DNA from: Mailhella sp. | Lineage (GTDB): Bacteria > Desulfobacterota > Desulfovibrionia > Desulfovibrionales > Desulfovibrionaceae | Length of the DNA stretch: 5,855 nt | Assembly (NCBI GenBank): GCA_017522745.1 | Contig: JAFWYI010000090.1 | Coordinates: 1-5,855, forward strand | Reading direction: 5' to 3' | In this document: one piece after another, positions 1 to 5,163 of the stretch | How the letters are laid out: each line of letters begins with the position of its first letter | Position numbering within the stretch: the first letter of the stretch is position 1 | Position numbers and translations under genes: made by a program | The notes under the pieces: model-generated | Databases searched by the model: none | Told to the model about the DNA's origin: nothing | Seen by the model: only the letters and a program-made list of their open reading frames with translations

Positions 1-839
1 CAGTTGGTAGCACGAACGGAAAGTTCGAGATCGTCGATGCTCTTGAAGAGATTTTCGTTGAATTCCCCGTTGTCGCTGGCACCGAGACCGCTCTCATCAG
101 ACACATGTTCATCGAAGTTGATAAACACAGAGATCTGATCCTTGATGATCTTGGCGCTATAGGCAATGGCGTCTTCAGGGGTAACGGAGCCGTCAGTCCA
201 GACTTCGAGGATCAACTTGTCATAGTTGGTCATCTGGCCCACACGAGCGGCTTCGATGGTATAAGCGACCTTGCGCACAGGAGAGAAGCTGGAATCGAGC
301 TTGATGATGCCGATCTCGTCAGAGAGGCCGTCATGCATATCAGCGGGGACATAGCCCTTGCCCATACGCACTTCGAATTCAAGATTGAATTCCACATCTT
401 CAGTGAGGGTAGCGATATGCAGTTCGGGGTTGAGCACGGAAACGTGCTGGTTGCCGATGATATCGCCAGCGGTCACTTCACCCTTCTTATTGACGTTAAG
501 GGTGACCGTCTGAGGAGCGTCAGTATCCATCGCGAGGCGAACCTGCTTGATGTTCAGGATGATATCCGTCACATCTTCAAGCACACCGGGGATGGTAGTA
601 AACTCATGCTGCACACCCGCAATCTTGACGGACACGAACGCCGCACCCTGAAGGGAGGCCAAAAGCACTCTGCGCAACGCATTGCCGATGGTGGTGCCAT
701 AGCCACGTTCCAGAGGTTCGCAAACGAACTTGCCGTACATGGTATCTGCAGGGTCGTTGTCGCGAACGATCTGTTCGGGCTTGACGAGCACCGCCCAGTT
801 GCGGGCGTTGATGAGTCTGTTGGCTTGCTTGCTGAGCAT
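1..839 (-). CDS. rpoA: DNA-directed RNA polymerase subunit alpha, 3' end cut by window edge
   Basis: Alpha dimerises to scaffold assembly of beta and beta' into RNA polymerase, and its C-terminal domain contacts UP elements and activators. Translated by eye from ATG at 837-839, 279 complete codons are visible before the left edge. The N-terminal domain is whole: [20 protein letters not shown] at residues 40-59 is the dimerisation/assembly helix, and [10 protein letters not shown] lies further on. A linker rich in Asp, Glu, Ser and Gly follows, then [11 protein letters not shown] opens the C-terminal domain; R276 and N279 match E. coli R265 and N268, which bind DNA. The N-terminus is about ten residues longer than in E. 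coli, as I recall for Desulfovibrio. The start lies 9 bases after rpsD; an AAGGA site (846-850) overlaps the rpsD stop, suggesting coupled translation. The missing part is the rest of the C-terminal domain; rplQ is expected next. Confidence 0.98.
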   Translation of the reverse strand, partial: MLSKQANRLINARNWAVLVKPEQIVRDNDPADTMYGKFVCEPLERGYGTTIGNALRRVLLASLQGAAFVSVKIAGVQHEFTTIPGVLEDVTDIILNIKQVRLAMDTDAPQTVTLNVNKKGEVTAGDIIGNQHVSVLNPELHIATLTEDVEFNLEFEVRMGKGYVPADMHDGLSDEIGIIKLDSSFSPVRKVAYTIEAARVGQMTNYDKLILEVWTDGSVTPEDAIAYSAKIIKDQISVFINFDEHVSDESGLGASDNGEFNENLFKSIDDLELSVRATN

Positions 840-846
840 GGGTCTT

Positions 847-863
847 CCTTACTTCGAGTAAAG
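847..863 (-). promoter_or_regulatory. Hairpin enclosing the rpoA Shine-Dalgarno and rpsD stop codon
   Basis: On the minus strand a seven-pair stem can form (CTTTACT with AGTAAGG, one G-U pair) around the three-base loop CGA. The 3' arm contains the rpsD stop TAA and the AAGG of the rpoA ribosome binding site. A ribosome finishing rpsD would melt it, so it could tie rpoA translation to rpsD translation. The pairing is seen in the sequence; the role is inferred, and a stem this short can occur by chance. Confidence 0.35.
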
Positions 864-1475
864 TTCGACGATAAGGGATTCTTCGATGGGAGTCTGGATA
901 TCGTCGCGCTGGGGCAGGGCCTTGATCACGCCCTTGAAAGCGGCACCGTCCACTTCAACCCAGGCAGTGCAACCGCGGCGGGCGAGAACGTCCTGAGCGG
1001 CAGCGATGACGGGGATGTTGCGGTTCTTTTCGGGCACAGCGATTTCATCGCCCACACGGACCTGAAGGGACGGAATGGTCACCTTGTGGCCGTTGAGGGT
1101 GAAGATGCCGTGACGAACGAGCTGACGGGCCTGGCTGCGGGAGTTGGCGAAGCCCATGCGGTACACAACGTTGTCGAGACGACGTTCGAGGATGACGAGC
1201 AGGTTGGCGCCGGTGACGCCCTTAGCCATATCGGCATCTTCAAAGTAACCGCGGAACTGCTTTTCCAGCACGCCGTAGATGCGGCGGACCTTCATCTTTT
1301 CGCGGAGCTGCAGAGCGTATTCGCTCAGCTTCTTGCGGGCGCGGCCATGCTGACCGGGAGCATAGGGACGGCGTTCCTGGGCGCACTTATCGGTGAAGCA
1401 ACGATCGCCCTTCAGAAACAGCTTGGTGCCTTCACGACGGCAGAGCCGGCATTTGGCGTCATTATATTTAGCCAA
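849..1475 (-). CDS. rpsD: 30S ribosomal protein S4, zinc-type, TTG start
   Basis: S4 is a primary 16S rRNA binding protein that nucleates assembly of the 30S body and helps form the mRNA entry site. The 208 residues match the normal length of about 205. Near the N-terminus, C9, C12, C26 and C31 form the four-cysteine zinc site (CRLCRREG start), as in Thermus S4. The S4 RNA-binding domain spans roughly residues 98-160 ([20 protein letters not shown], then [10 protein letters not shown]). The start codon is TTG (1473-1475). It is preferred because the protein begins with the canonical MAKY, an AAGGAG site sits 8 bases upstream, and the next in-frame ATG is near residue 61. In E. coli S4 is the translational repressor of the alpha operon; whether it acts so here cannot be told. 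The gene starts 27 bases after rpsK and ends 9 bases before rpoA. Confidence 0.98.
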   Translation of the reverse strand: MAKYNDAKCRLCRREGTKLFLKGDRCFTDKCAQERRPYAPGQHGRARKKLSEYALQLREKMKVRRIYGVLEKQFRGYFEDADMAKGVTGANLLVILERRLDNVVYRMGFANSRSQARQLVRHGIFTLNGHKVTIPSLQVRVGDEIAVPEKNRNIPVIAAAQDVLARRGCTAWVEVDGAAFKGVIKALPQRDDIQTPIEESLIVELYSK

Positions 1476-1501
1476 GGCTAGTACTCCTTGCCTTCAAAGG
1501 C
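1473..1501 (-). promoter_or_regulatory. rpsD translation-start region with alternative hairpins
   Basis: The 27-base rpsK-rpsD spacer plus the start codon can fold in mutually exclusive ways. CAAGG (1486-1490), which includes most of the AAGGAG site, can pair with CCTTG (1473-1477), which includes the TTG start, across an eight-base loop. AAGGC (1490-1494) can pair either upstream with GCCTT (1497-1501) or downstream with GCCTT (1474-1478). The upstream pairing would leave the ribosome site free; the two downstream ones would block the start codon. The pairings are direct observations; regulation is inference. Confidence 0.35.
1484..1489 (-). promoter_or_regulatory. Shine-Dalgarno AAGGAG fixing the TTG start of rpsD
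   Basis: AAGGAG on the minus strand is followed by an 8-base spacer and TTG at 1473-1475. It is the strongest anti-16S match in the spacer and the main reason for accepting TTG as the initiation codon. Confidence 0.85.
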
Positions 1502-1502
1502 G

Positions 1503-1892
1503 TTAGACGCGGCGCCGCTTGGGAGGACGGCAACCGTTGTGGGGGATGGGCGTAACGTCACGGATAAAAGCGACCTTGAAGCCAGCGGCATTGATAGCAC
1601 GCAGAGCGGATTCACGGCCGGCACCGGGACCCTTCACATACACGCCCACGGTACGCATACCATTGTCCTGAGCCTTACGGGCGGCGTTTTCAGCAGCCAC
1701 CTGAGCGGCGAAAGGAGTGGACTTGCGGGAACCCTTGAAGCCGCTCTGACCAGCAGAGGCCCAGCTCACGGTGTTGCCGCGGGTATCGGTGAAGGTAATG
1801 ATAGTATTATTGAAAGAAGCCGCAATGTGGGCAACGCCCAGCGGAATATTCTTCTTTTCCTTCTTTTTGACTGCACGTTTGGCTCTAGCCAT
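1503..1892 (-). CDS. rpsK: 30S ribosomal protein S11
   Basis: S11 sits on the 30S platform near the E site, contacts 16S rRNA with S6 and S18, and lies by the Shine-Dalgarno helix. The 129 residues equal the E. coli length. A lysine/arginine-rich N-terminal tail (residues 1-15) precedes the conserved core with [10 protein letters not shown] (27-36), [15 protein letters not shown] (46-60), the AAQVAAENA helix, and [14 protein letters not shown] (86-99). The C-terminus [14 protein letters not shown] is canonical; N119-G120 is the site known in E. coli S11 to become isoaspartate. The ATG at 1890-1892 is preceded by AAGGA at 1901-1905 with an 8-base gap. A 65-base spacer separates it from rpsM, the longest inside the alpha part. 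Nothing is missing or unusual in the protein. Confidence 0.99.
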   Translation of the reverse strand: MARAKRAVKKKEKKNIPLGVAHIAASFNNTIITFTDTRGNTVSWASAGQSGFKGSRKSTPFAAQVAAENAARKAQDNGMRTVGVYVKGPGAGRESALRAINAAGFKVAFIRDVTPIPHNGCRPPKRRRV

Positions 1893-1901
1893 CTTGCACT
1901 T

Positions 1902-1915
1902 CCTTAGAGCTAAGG
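1902..1915 (-). promoter_or_regulatory. Inverted repeat covering the rpsK Shine-Dalgarno
   Basis: CCTTAG-CT-CTAAGG is a perfect inverted repeat. As RNA it would form five pairs (CCUUA with UAAGG) and a four-base loop. The AAGG of the rpsK ribosome binding site lies entirely in the 3' arm, so folding would mask it. The symmetry is seen directly; a regulatory role is inferred. Confidence 0.4.
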
Positions 1916-1924
1916 TGTCATGAT

Positions 1925-1941
1925 CAGCCGTAGAATGGCTG
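1925..1941 (-). other. Small hairpin in the rpsM-rpsK spacer
   Basis: CAGCC and GGCTG form a five-pair stem around a seven-base loop shortly after the rpsM stop codon. No run of T follows, so it does not look like an intrinsic terminator. It lies nine bases upstream of the repeat that covers the rpsK ribosome site, and the two could form a tandem element. Function is unknown and chance is possible. Confidence 0.3.
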
Positions 1942-1957
1942 CATCAGATACAGCTTG

Positions 1958-2326
1958 CTACTTCTTCTTGCCAACGTTGCCGCGACGGGGACCCTTACGG
2001 GTGCGGGCGTTGGTCTTGGTACGCTGACCATGGACGGGCAGGCCGCGGCGATGCCGCAGACCACGATAGCAGCCGATGTCCATCAGACGCTTGATATTCG
2101 AAGCCACTTCACGGCGGAGGTCACCTTCCACCTTGTGGTTCGTTTCGATTTCCTTACGGACTTCGTTCACTTCATCGGCGGAAAGATCGTCGATGCTGCG
2201 GTTCCAATCAATGTTGGTGGCAGCAAGGATCTCCAGTGCGGTAGCACGGCCGATGCCATAAATATAGGTAAGTGCGATATCCGCTCTTTTACCACGGGGC
2301 AGTTCAATGCCTGCAATTCTGGCCAC
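1958..2326 (-). CDS. rpsM: 30S ribosomal protein S13, GTG start
   Basis: S13 is in the head of the 30S subunit, forms intersubunit bridges with the 50S central protuberance and touches P-site tRNA through its C-terminal tail. The 122 residues compare with about 118 in E. coli. The N-terminal [14 protein letters not shown] and the [10 protein letters not shown] turn (21-30) are family hallmarks, followed by a helical middle and [20 protein letters not shown] (85-104), then [10 protein letters not shown] and a basic GKKK end. The start is GTG at 2324-2326, supported by CAGGAG (2334-2339) with a 7-base gap and by the conserved MARIAG beginning. It starts 17 bases after rpmJ. In E. coli the S4 repressor binds around the rpsM start; the equivalent stretch here is too short for me to recognise a matching pseudoknot. 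Confidence 0.99.
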   Translation of the reverse strand: MARIAGIELPRGKRADIALTYIYGIGRATALEILAATNIDWNRSIDDLSADEVNEVRKEIETNHKVEGDLRREVASNIKRLMDIGCYRGLRHRRGLPVHGQRTKTNARTRKGPRRGNVGKKK

Positions 2327-2333
2327 GTTAAGA

Positions 2334-2339
2334 CTCCTG
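2334..2339 (-). promoter_or_regulatory. Shine-Dalgarno CAGGAG fixing the GTG start of rpsM
   Basis: CAGGAG on the minus strand lies 7 bases before GTG at 2324-2326. No in-frame ATG gives the conserved S13 N-terminus, so this site decides the start. Confidence 0.85.
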
Positions 2340-2343
2340 CTGG

Positions 2344-2457
2344 TTAGCCCTGGCGCTGCTTATGCCGGGGGTTTTCGCAGATCACTCTCAAAACACCCTT
2401 GCGCCGGATCACCTTGCACTTAGGGCAGATTTTTTTGACGGACGGCCTGACTTTCAT
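2344..2457 (-). CDS. rpmJ: 50S ribosomal protein L36, zinc-ribbon form
   Basis: L36 is a very small zinc-ribbon protein that stabilises 23S rRNA in the 50S subunit near the base of the L7/L12 stalk. The reading frame gives 37 residues, exactly the usual length: [20 protein letters not shown], then [18 protein letters not shown]11, C14, C27 and H32 are the zinc ligands, so this is the zinc-binding type and not the zinc-free paralogue some bacteria keep. The ATG at 2455-2457 has GGAG (2464-2467) 6 bases upstream. It is the first gene after the 121-base gap behind map, and may be the first gene of an internally started transcript that continues into rpsM 17 bases downstream. Confidence 0.98.
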
Positions 2458-2498
2458 CGCTCACTCCGTTAGTTCGTTCATTTCGATAAAACAGTTAA

Positions 2499-2513
2499 GG
2501 CGAAAAAATCGCC
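2499..2513 (-). other. Leader hairpin upstream of rpmJ
   Basis: GGCGA and TCGCC pair perfectly around a five-T loop. The following TTAACTGTTTT is only loosely T-rich, so this is at best a weak terminator or attenuator. If the promoter just upstream is real, the hairpin lies near the 5' end of its transcript, where it could instead protect the mRNA end. Confidence 0.35.
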
Positions 2514-2526
2514 AGGAACCGTTTCT

Positions 2527-2553
2527 CTTATCTTGTTCTTATCACCCTGTCAA
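2527..2553 (-). promoter_or_regulatory. Probable sigma-70-type promoter ahead of rpmJ
   Basis: TTGACA (2548-2553) is a perfect -35 consensus. Downstream, GATAAG (2527-2532) matches four of six -10 bases with a 15-base spacer; TAAGAG (2525-2530) gives the ideal 17-base spacer but only three matches. Transcription would start near 2520, leaving a leader of about 60 bases before rpmJ. The -35 box is convincing and the location in the only large gap is apt; the -10 assignment is uncertain. Confidence 0.5.
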
Positions 2554-2578
2554 GGACAGTGTTGCACGACGCGAAAAA

Positions 2579-3379
2579 TCATCCCTTATAGTTGCTCGAA
2601 AGGCTGAGTATCTCAGCTCCGTCGGGCCGGATGGCTATGGTGTGTTCCCAGTGGGCAGCAAGGCTGCGGTCTTTGGTCTTCACCGTCCATCCATCGGACA
2701 TGATTCCCACCTCATGGGTGCCGATTGCCAACATGGGCTCGATTGCCAAAACCATACCAGGTTTCAGCGGGACTCCGCCCGGAACGCCACCTTCCATACC
2801 GCCGCGTGGTACGAAGTTGGGAACTTCCGGCTTTTCGTGAAGGCTGGCACCTATGCCATGGCCTACGAAATCACGGATCACATGGAGCCCTTCAGATTCG
2901 GCGTAACGCTGCACCGCCGCCGAAATCGCATACAGATTGTTGCCGGGCTTAGCCGCGGCGATCCCGAGTTCCAAGCATTTCTTGGTCACATCGGAAAGAT
3001 GTTTGGCTTTCTCCGAAACTTCACCGCAGAAGGCGGTGCGGGCGGAGTCGCCGTTGAAACCCTTGTAGTTCACGCCCATGTCGAAGCTGACGATGTCGCC
3101 TTCTTTAAGGATGATATCCTTGGAGGGGAAACCATGGATAAGGGTCTCGTTGACGGAACAGCAAATGGCGAAGGGATATCCTGCATAACCGAGGAAGTTG
3201 GGCTTCACGCCCATATCCGCGCACATCTTTCTTGCAAGTTCGTCGAAAAATATGGTGGGAACGCCGGGACGCACGTTCGCCACCAGTTCGTCAAGAATGG
3301 CGGCCGTCATTCCGTTGGCCACGCGCATGAGTTCAATCTCATGCTCGTTCTTGATAAAAATGCCCCGAAACTTTTTCAT
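2579..3379 (-). CDS. map: Type I methionine aminopeptidase
   Basis: Map is a cytoplasmic metalloenzyme that removes the N-terminal methionine from new proteins when the second residue is small. The 266 residues fit a type I enzyme without an N-terminal zinc-finger extension (about 250-265). The full catalytic set is visible: H82 in NETLIHG, metal ligands D100 (VSFDMGV) and D111 (GFNGDSART), H174 (FVGHGIG), H181 (LHEKP), E214 (AIEPM) and E245 (WEHTIA). CSVNE at 74-78 is the usual substrate-pocket strand. A glycine-rich loop at 193-204 consists of three four-residue units and is longer than in E. coli. The ATG (3377-3379) lies 2 bases after the secY stop, with AGAGG at 3386-3390, so translation is probably coupled to secY. 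A map gene directly after secY without adk fits Desulfovibrio-type clusters. Confidence 0.98.
   Translation of the reverse strand: MKKFRGIFIKNEHEIELMRVANGMTAAILDELVANVRPGVPTIFFDELARKMCADMGVKPNFLGYAGYPFAICCSVNETLIHGFPSKDIILKEGDIVSFDMGVNYKGFNGDSARTAFCGEVSEKAKHLSDVTKKCLELGIAAAKPGNNLYAISAAVQRYAESEGLHVIRDFVGHGIGASLHEKPEVPNFVPRGGMEGGVPGGVPLKPGMVLAIEPMLAIGTHEVGIMSDGWTVKTKDRSLAAHWEHTIAIRPDGAEILSLSSNYKG
2768..2803 (-). repeat. Three imperfect 12-base tandem units inside map
   Basis: Three successive 12-base units encode GGME, GGVP and GGVP (Map residues 193-204). They read GGCGGTATGGAA (2792-2803), GGTGGCGTTCCG (2780-2791) and GGCGGAGTCCCG (2768-2779). They keep the frame and sit in a loop just before the conserved LKPGMVLAIEPM segment, away from the catalytic residues. 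Divergence between units suggests an old expansion. Confidence 0.6.
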
Positions 3380-3381
3380 GC

Positions 3382-4686
3382 TTAGCCTCTTTTAGCAGCC
3401 TTGCCCATCAGGCCTTCATACTGCTGAGAGATGAGGTGAGATTCCACCTGACCCATGAAGTCAATAGCCACGCCGACGAGGATCAGCAGGCTGGTGCCGC
3501 CGAAGTAGAACGGCACGTTGAACTGAGCGATCAGCAGCATGGGCAGCACAGAGATGATGGAGATGTAGATGCCGCCCCAAAGGGTAAGACGAGTAAGCAC
3601 GTTGTCGATGTATTCACGGGTCTTCTCACCAGGACGGATGCCCGGCACGAAGCCACCGGCCTTCTTCAGGTTCTCTGCGATATCCTTCGGATCGAAGATA
3701 ATCGCGGTGTAGAAGAAGCAGAAGAAGAAGATCAGCGCCACGAAAATGATGTTGTACACGATAGACGTGGGCTGGAACCACGCAACGACCTGCTGCAGCC
3801 ACGCGGCGGTGGAGAAGCCAGCCACAGTCGCCGGGAAGAGCAGAAGGCTCTGGGCGAAGATGGGCGGGATAACACCGGCGGTGTTGATGCGCAGAGGCAG
3901 GTGAGTGGTCTGGCCGCCGTACATCTTGCGGCCGATCTGACGCTTGGCGTACTGGATGGGGATTCGACGCTGAGCACGCTCAACGAACACGATACCCACG
4001 GTAACAGCCAGCATCATGATAAGGATGAAGATGGCAAACAGCACGTTCATATCGCCGGCCTTGATCAGCTGGTAGGAACGCACGATGGCGCTCGGGATGC
4101 CGACCACGATGCCGGAGAAGATGATGAGCGAGATGCCGTTGCCGATACCCTTAGCGGTGATCTGCTCGCCGAGCCACATGATGAGGATGGTACCGGCCGT
4201 CAGAGTGGCGATAGTCACCAGACGGAATTCCCAGCCAGGATTCATGACGACGGGAGCGCCTTCAGGGCTGGTCATGCCTTCCAGCATGGTGGCGATGCCG
4301 AAGCCCTGGATAAGGGTGATAGCGACAGTGAGATATCGCGTATACTGCGTGATCTTACGTCTGCCCGCCTGTCCTTCTTCCTTGGACATGCGCTTGATCT
4401 CGGGGCTCACCACCTGCAGGAGCTGCAGGATGATGGAGGCGGAGATGTAAGGCATGATACCAAGAGCGAACACAGAGACATTGCTCAGGCCGCCACCGGA
4501 GAACATATCGAGCAGAGCGAAGACAGAACCCTGCATACTGGCGAAAAAGTGAGACAGCGCGCCTGCATCAATGCCAGGCACCGGCACATGGACCCCCACC
4601 CTGTACATGCACAGGATGAGGATCGTCCATGCCAGCTTTTTACGCAGCTCAGGCATTTGCGCCATTTTGTCCGCGCCGTTCGCCAC
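3382..4686 (-). CDS. secY: Protein translocase channel subunit SecY, GTG start
   Basis: SecY forms the inner-membrane channel through which SecA-driven preproteins are exported and ribosome-bound membrane proteins are inserted, with SecE and SecG. The 434 residues match the family (about 435-443). Ten hydrophobic segments can be placed near residues 19-38, 72-92, 117-136, 156-174, 183-204, 216-236, 270-290, 309-331, 370-388 and 393-412. Landmarks are YRVGVHVPVPGID (28-40), the plug region around 55-68, MPYISASIILQLLQ (78-91), GNGISLIIFSGIV (182-194), and the cytoplasmic loop GIRPGEKTREYIDNVLTRLT (349-368), whose R351 matches the SecA-critical R357 of E. coli. The GTG start (4684-4686) is favoured by a GAGGA site 7 bases upstream; ATG at residue 8 is the alternative. 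It begins 3 bases after rplO and ends 2 bases before map. Confidence 0.98.
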   Translation of the reverse strand: MANGADKMAQMPELRKKLAWTILILCMYRVGVHVPVPGIDAGALSHFFASMQGSVFALLDMFSGGGLSNVSVFALGIMPYISASIILQLLQVVSPEIKRMSKEEGQAGRRKITQYTRYLTVAITLIQGFGIATMLEGMTSPEGAPVVMNPGWEFRLVTIATLTAGTILIMWLGEQITAKGIGNGISLIIFSGIVVGIPSAIVRSYQLIKAGDMNVLFAIFILIMMLAVTVGIVFVERAQRRIPIQYAKRQIGRKMYGGQTTHLPLRINTAGVIPPIFAQSLLLFPATVAGFSTAAWLQQVVAWFQPTSIVYNIIFVALIFFFCFFYTAIIFDPKDIAENLKKAGGFVPGIRPGEKTREYIDNVLTRLTLWGGIYISIISVLPMLLIAQFNVPFYFGGTSLLILVGVAIDFMGQVESHLISQQYEGLMGKAAKRG

Positions 4687-4689
4687 GTC

Positions 4690-5163
4690 TTATTCCTCGT
4701 TTGCAGCGGGTTCTTCGTCAGCGAGGAGTTCCTTCACTTCGCCACCGGCGGCAAGGATCTTGGCCTTGGCGGAAGCGGAGAAGCGGAAGGCTTCGATGCT
4801 GACGGGGCGGGTCACTTCGCCTTCGCCAAGGATCTTGACGAGAGCGCTGTTGACCAGACCGCGAGCGTAGATGTCTTCGAGGGTGATTTCCTTCTGGTCG
4901 GGGAAAGCGGCCAGGAGGCGATCGAGGTTAATGACTTCGTAAGTCACCTTGAACAAAGCGTTCTTGAAGCCACGCTTGGGAAGACGGCGCTGCAGAGGCA
5001 TCTGACCGCCTTCGAAACCGGGACGGACACCGCCGCCGGAGCGAGCGTTCTGGCCCTTGTGGCCCTTGCCGGAGGTGCCGCCGAGGCCGGAGCCGGCGCC
5101 ACGGCCGACGCGCTTGCGGCCCTTGCGTTCTTCAGGGAAAGGATACAGATCGTTAAGTCTCAT
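4690..5163 (-). CDS. rplO: 50S ribosomal protein L15
   Basis: L15 is a late-assembling 50S protein whose long extended N-terminus threads into 23S rRNA. The 157 residues are longer than E. coli L15 (144). MRLNDLYPFP is the typical start. The glycine- and basic-rich extension runs from about residue 13 to 55 (KGRKRVGRGAGSGLGGTSGK, then GHKGQNARSGGG), followed by QMPLQRRLPKRGF (54-66) and the globular C-terminal half ending in AKAKILAAGGEVKELL. The last ten or so residues form an acidic tail, DEEPAANEE, absent from the short E. coli form. Its ATG shares one base with the rpmD stop (TAATG), and its final Glu codons provide the Shine-Dalgarno of secY, so the three genes are probably translated in a coupled way. 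Confidence 0.99.
   Translation of the reverse strand: MRLNDLYPFPEERKGRKRVGRGAGSGLGGTSGKGHKGQNARSGGGVRPGFEGGQMPLQRRLPKRGFKNALFKVTYEVINLDRLLAAFPDQKEITLEDIYARGLVNSALVKILGEGEVTRPVSIEAFRFSASAKAKILAAGGEVKELLADEEPAANEE
4694..4698 (-). promoter_or_regulatory. Shine-Dalgarno GAGGA of secY inside the rplO 3' end
   Basis: GAGGA on the minus strand lies in the last two sense codons of rplO, with 7 bases to the GTG at 4684-4686. This supports GTG over the in-frame ATG seven codons later and implies that rplO termination and secY initiation are linked. Confidence 0.8.

Larger units (their letters stand above)
2458..2578 (-). promoter_or_regulatory. map-rpmJ intergenic region, probable leader of the alpha part
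   Basis: At 121 bases this is the longest gap in the window. Read on the minus strand it holds a short dyad CTGTC-CTT-GACAG (2547-2559) that overlaps a TTGACA box, a -10-like AT-rich stretch, a GGCGA/TCGCC hairpin (2499-2513) and the rpmJ ribosome site. Neither dyad is directly followed by a clean T run, so I do not call an intrinsic terminator. The region probably separates spc-type from alpha-type transcription, with read-through likely. Confidence 0.5.

Noticed and set aside
105..1481. A plus-strand open frame of about 458 codons antisense to rpoA and rpsD
   Set aside because: It is the antisense shadow of two conserved genes; the product has no family features and there is no operon context on that strand.
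2324..2350. E. coli-like S4-binding pseudoknot at the rpsM start
   Set aside because: Only 17 bases separate rpmJ from rpsM, and I could not build the nested helices of the E. coli element by eye.
2461..2481. Six-codon open frame (MNELTE) on the minus strand ending just before rpmJ, a possible leader peptide
   Set aside because: The bases before its ATG (TTTTATCGAA) hold no Shine-Dalgarno, and a frame this short is expected by chance. Its stop does overlap the rpmJ ribosome site region, so it would deserve attention only if ribosome profiling showed initiation there.
2499..2513. Intrinsic terminator after map
   Set aside because: The stem is only five pairs and is followed by TTAACTGTTTT instead of an uninterrupted T run. 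It also lies downstream of the probable promoter, so I listed it as a leader hairpin.
2399..3385. A plus-strand open frame antisense to map that also runs through the map-rpmJ gap
   Set aside because: Most of it mirrors map, and its beginning lies opposite rpmJ and the leader region. No convincing start context or protein family.
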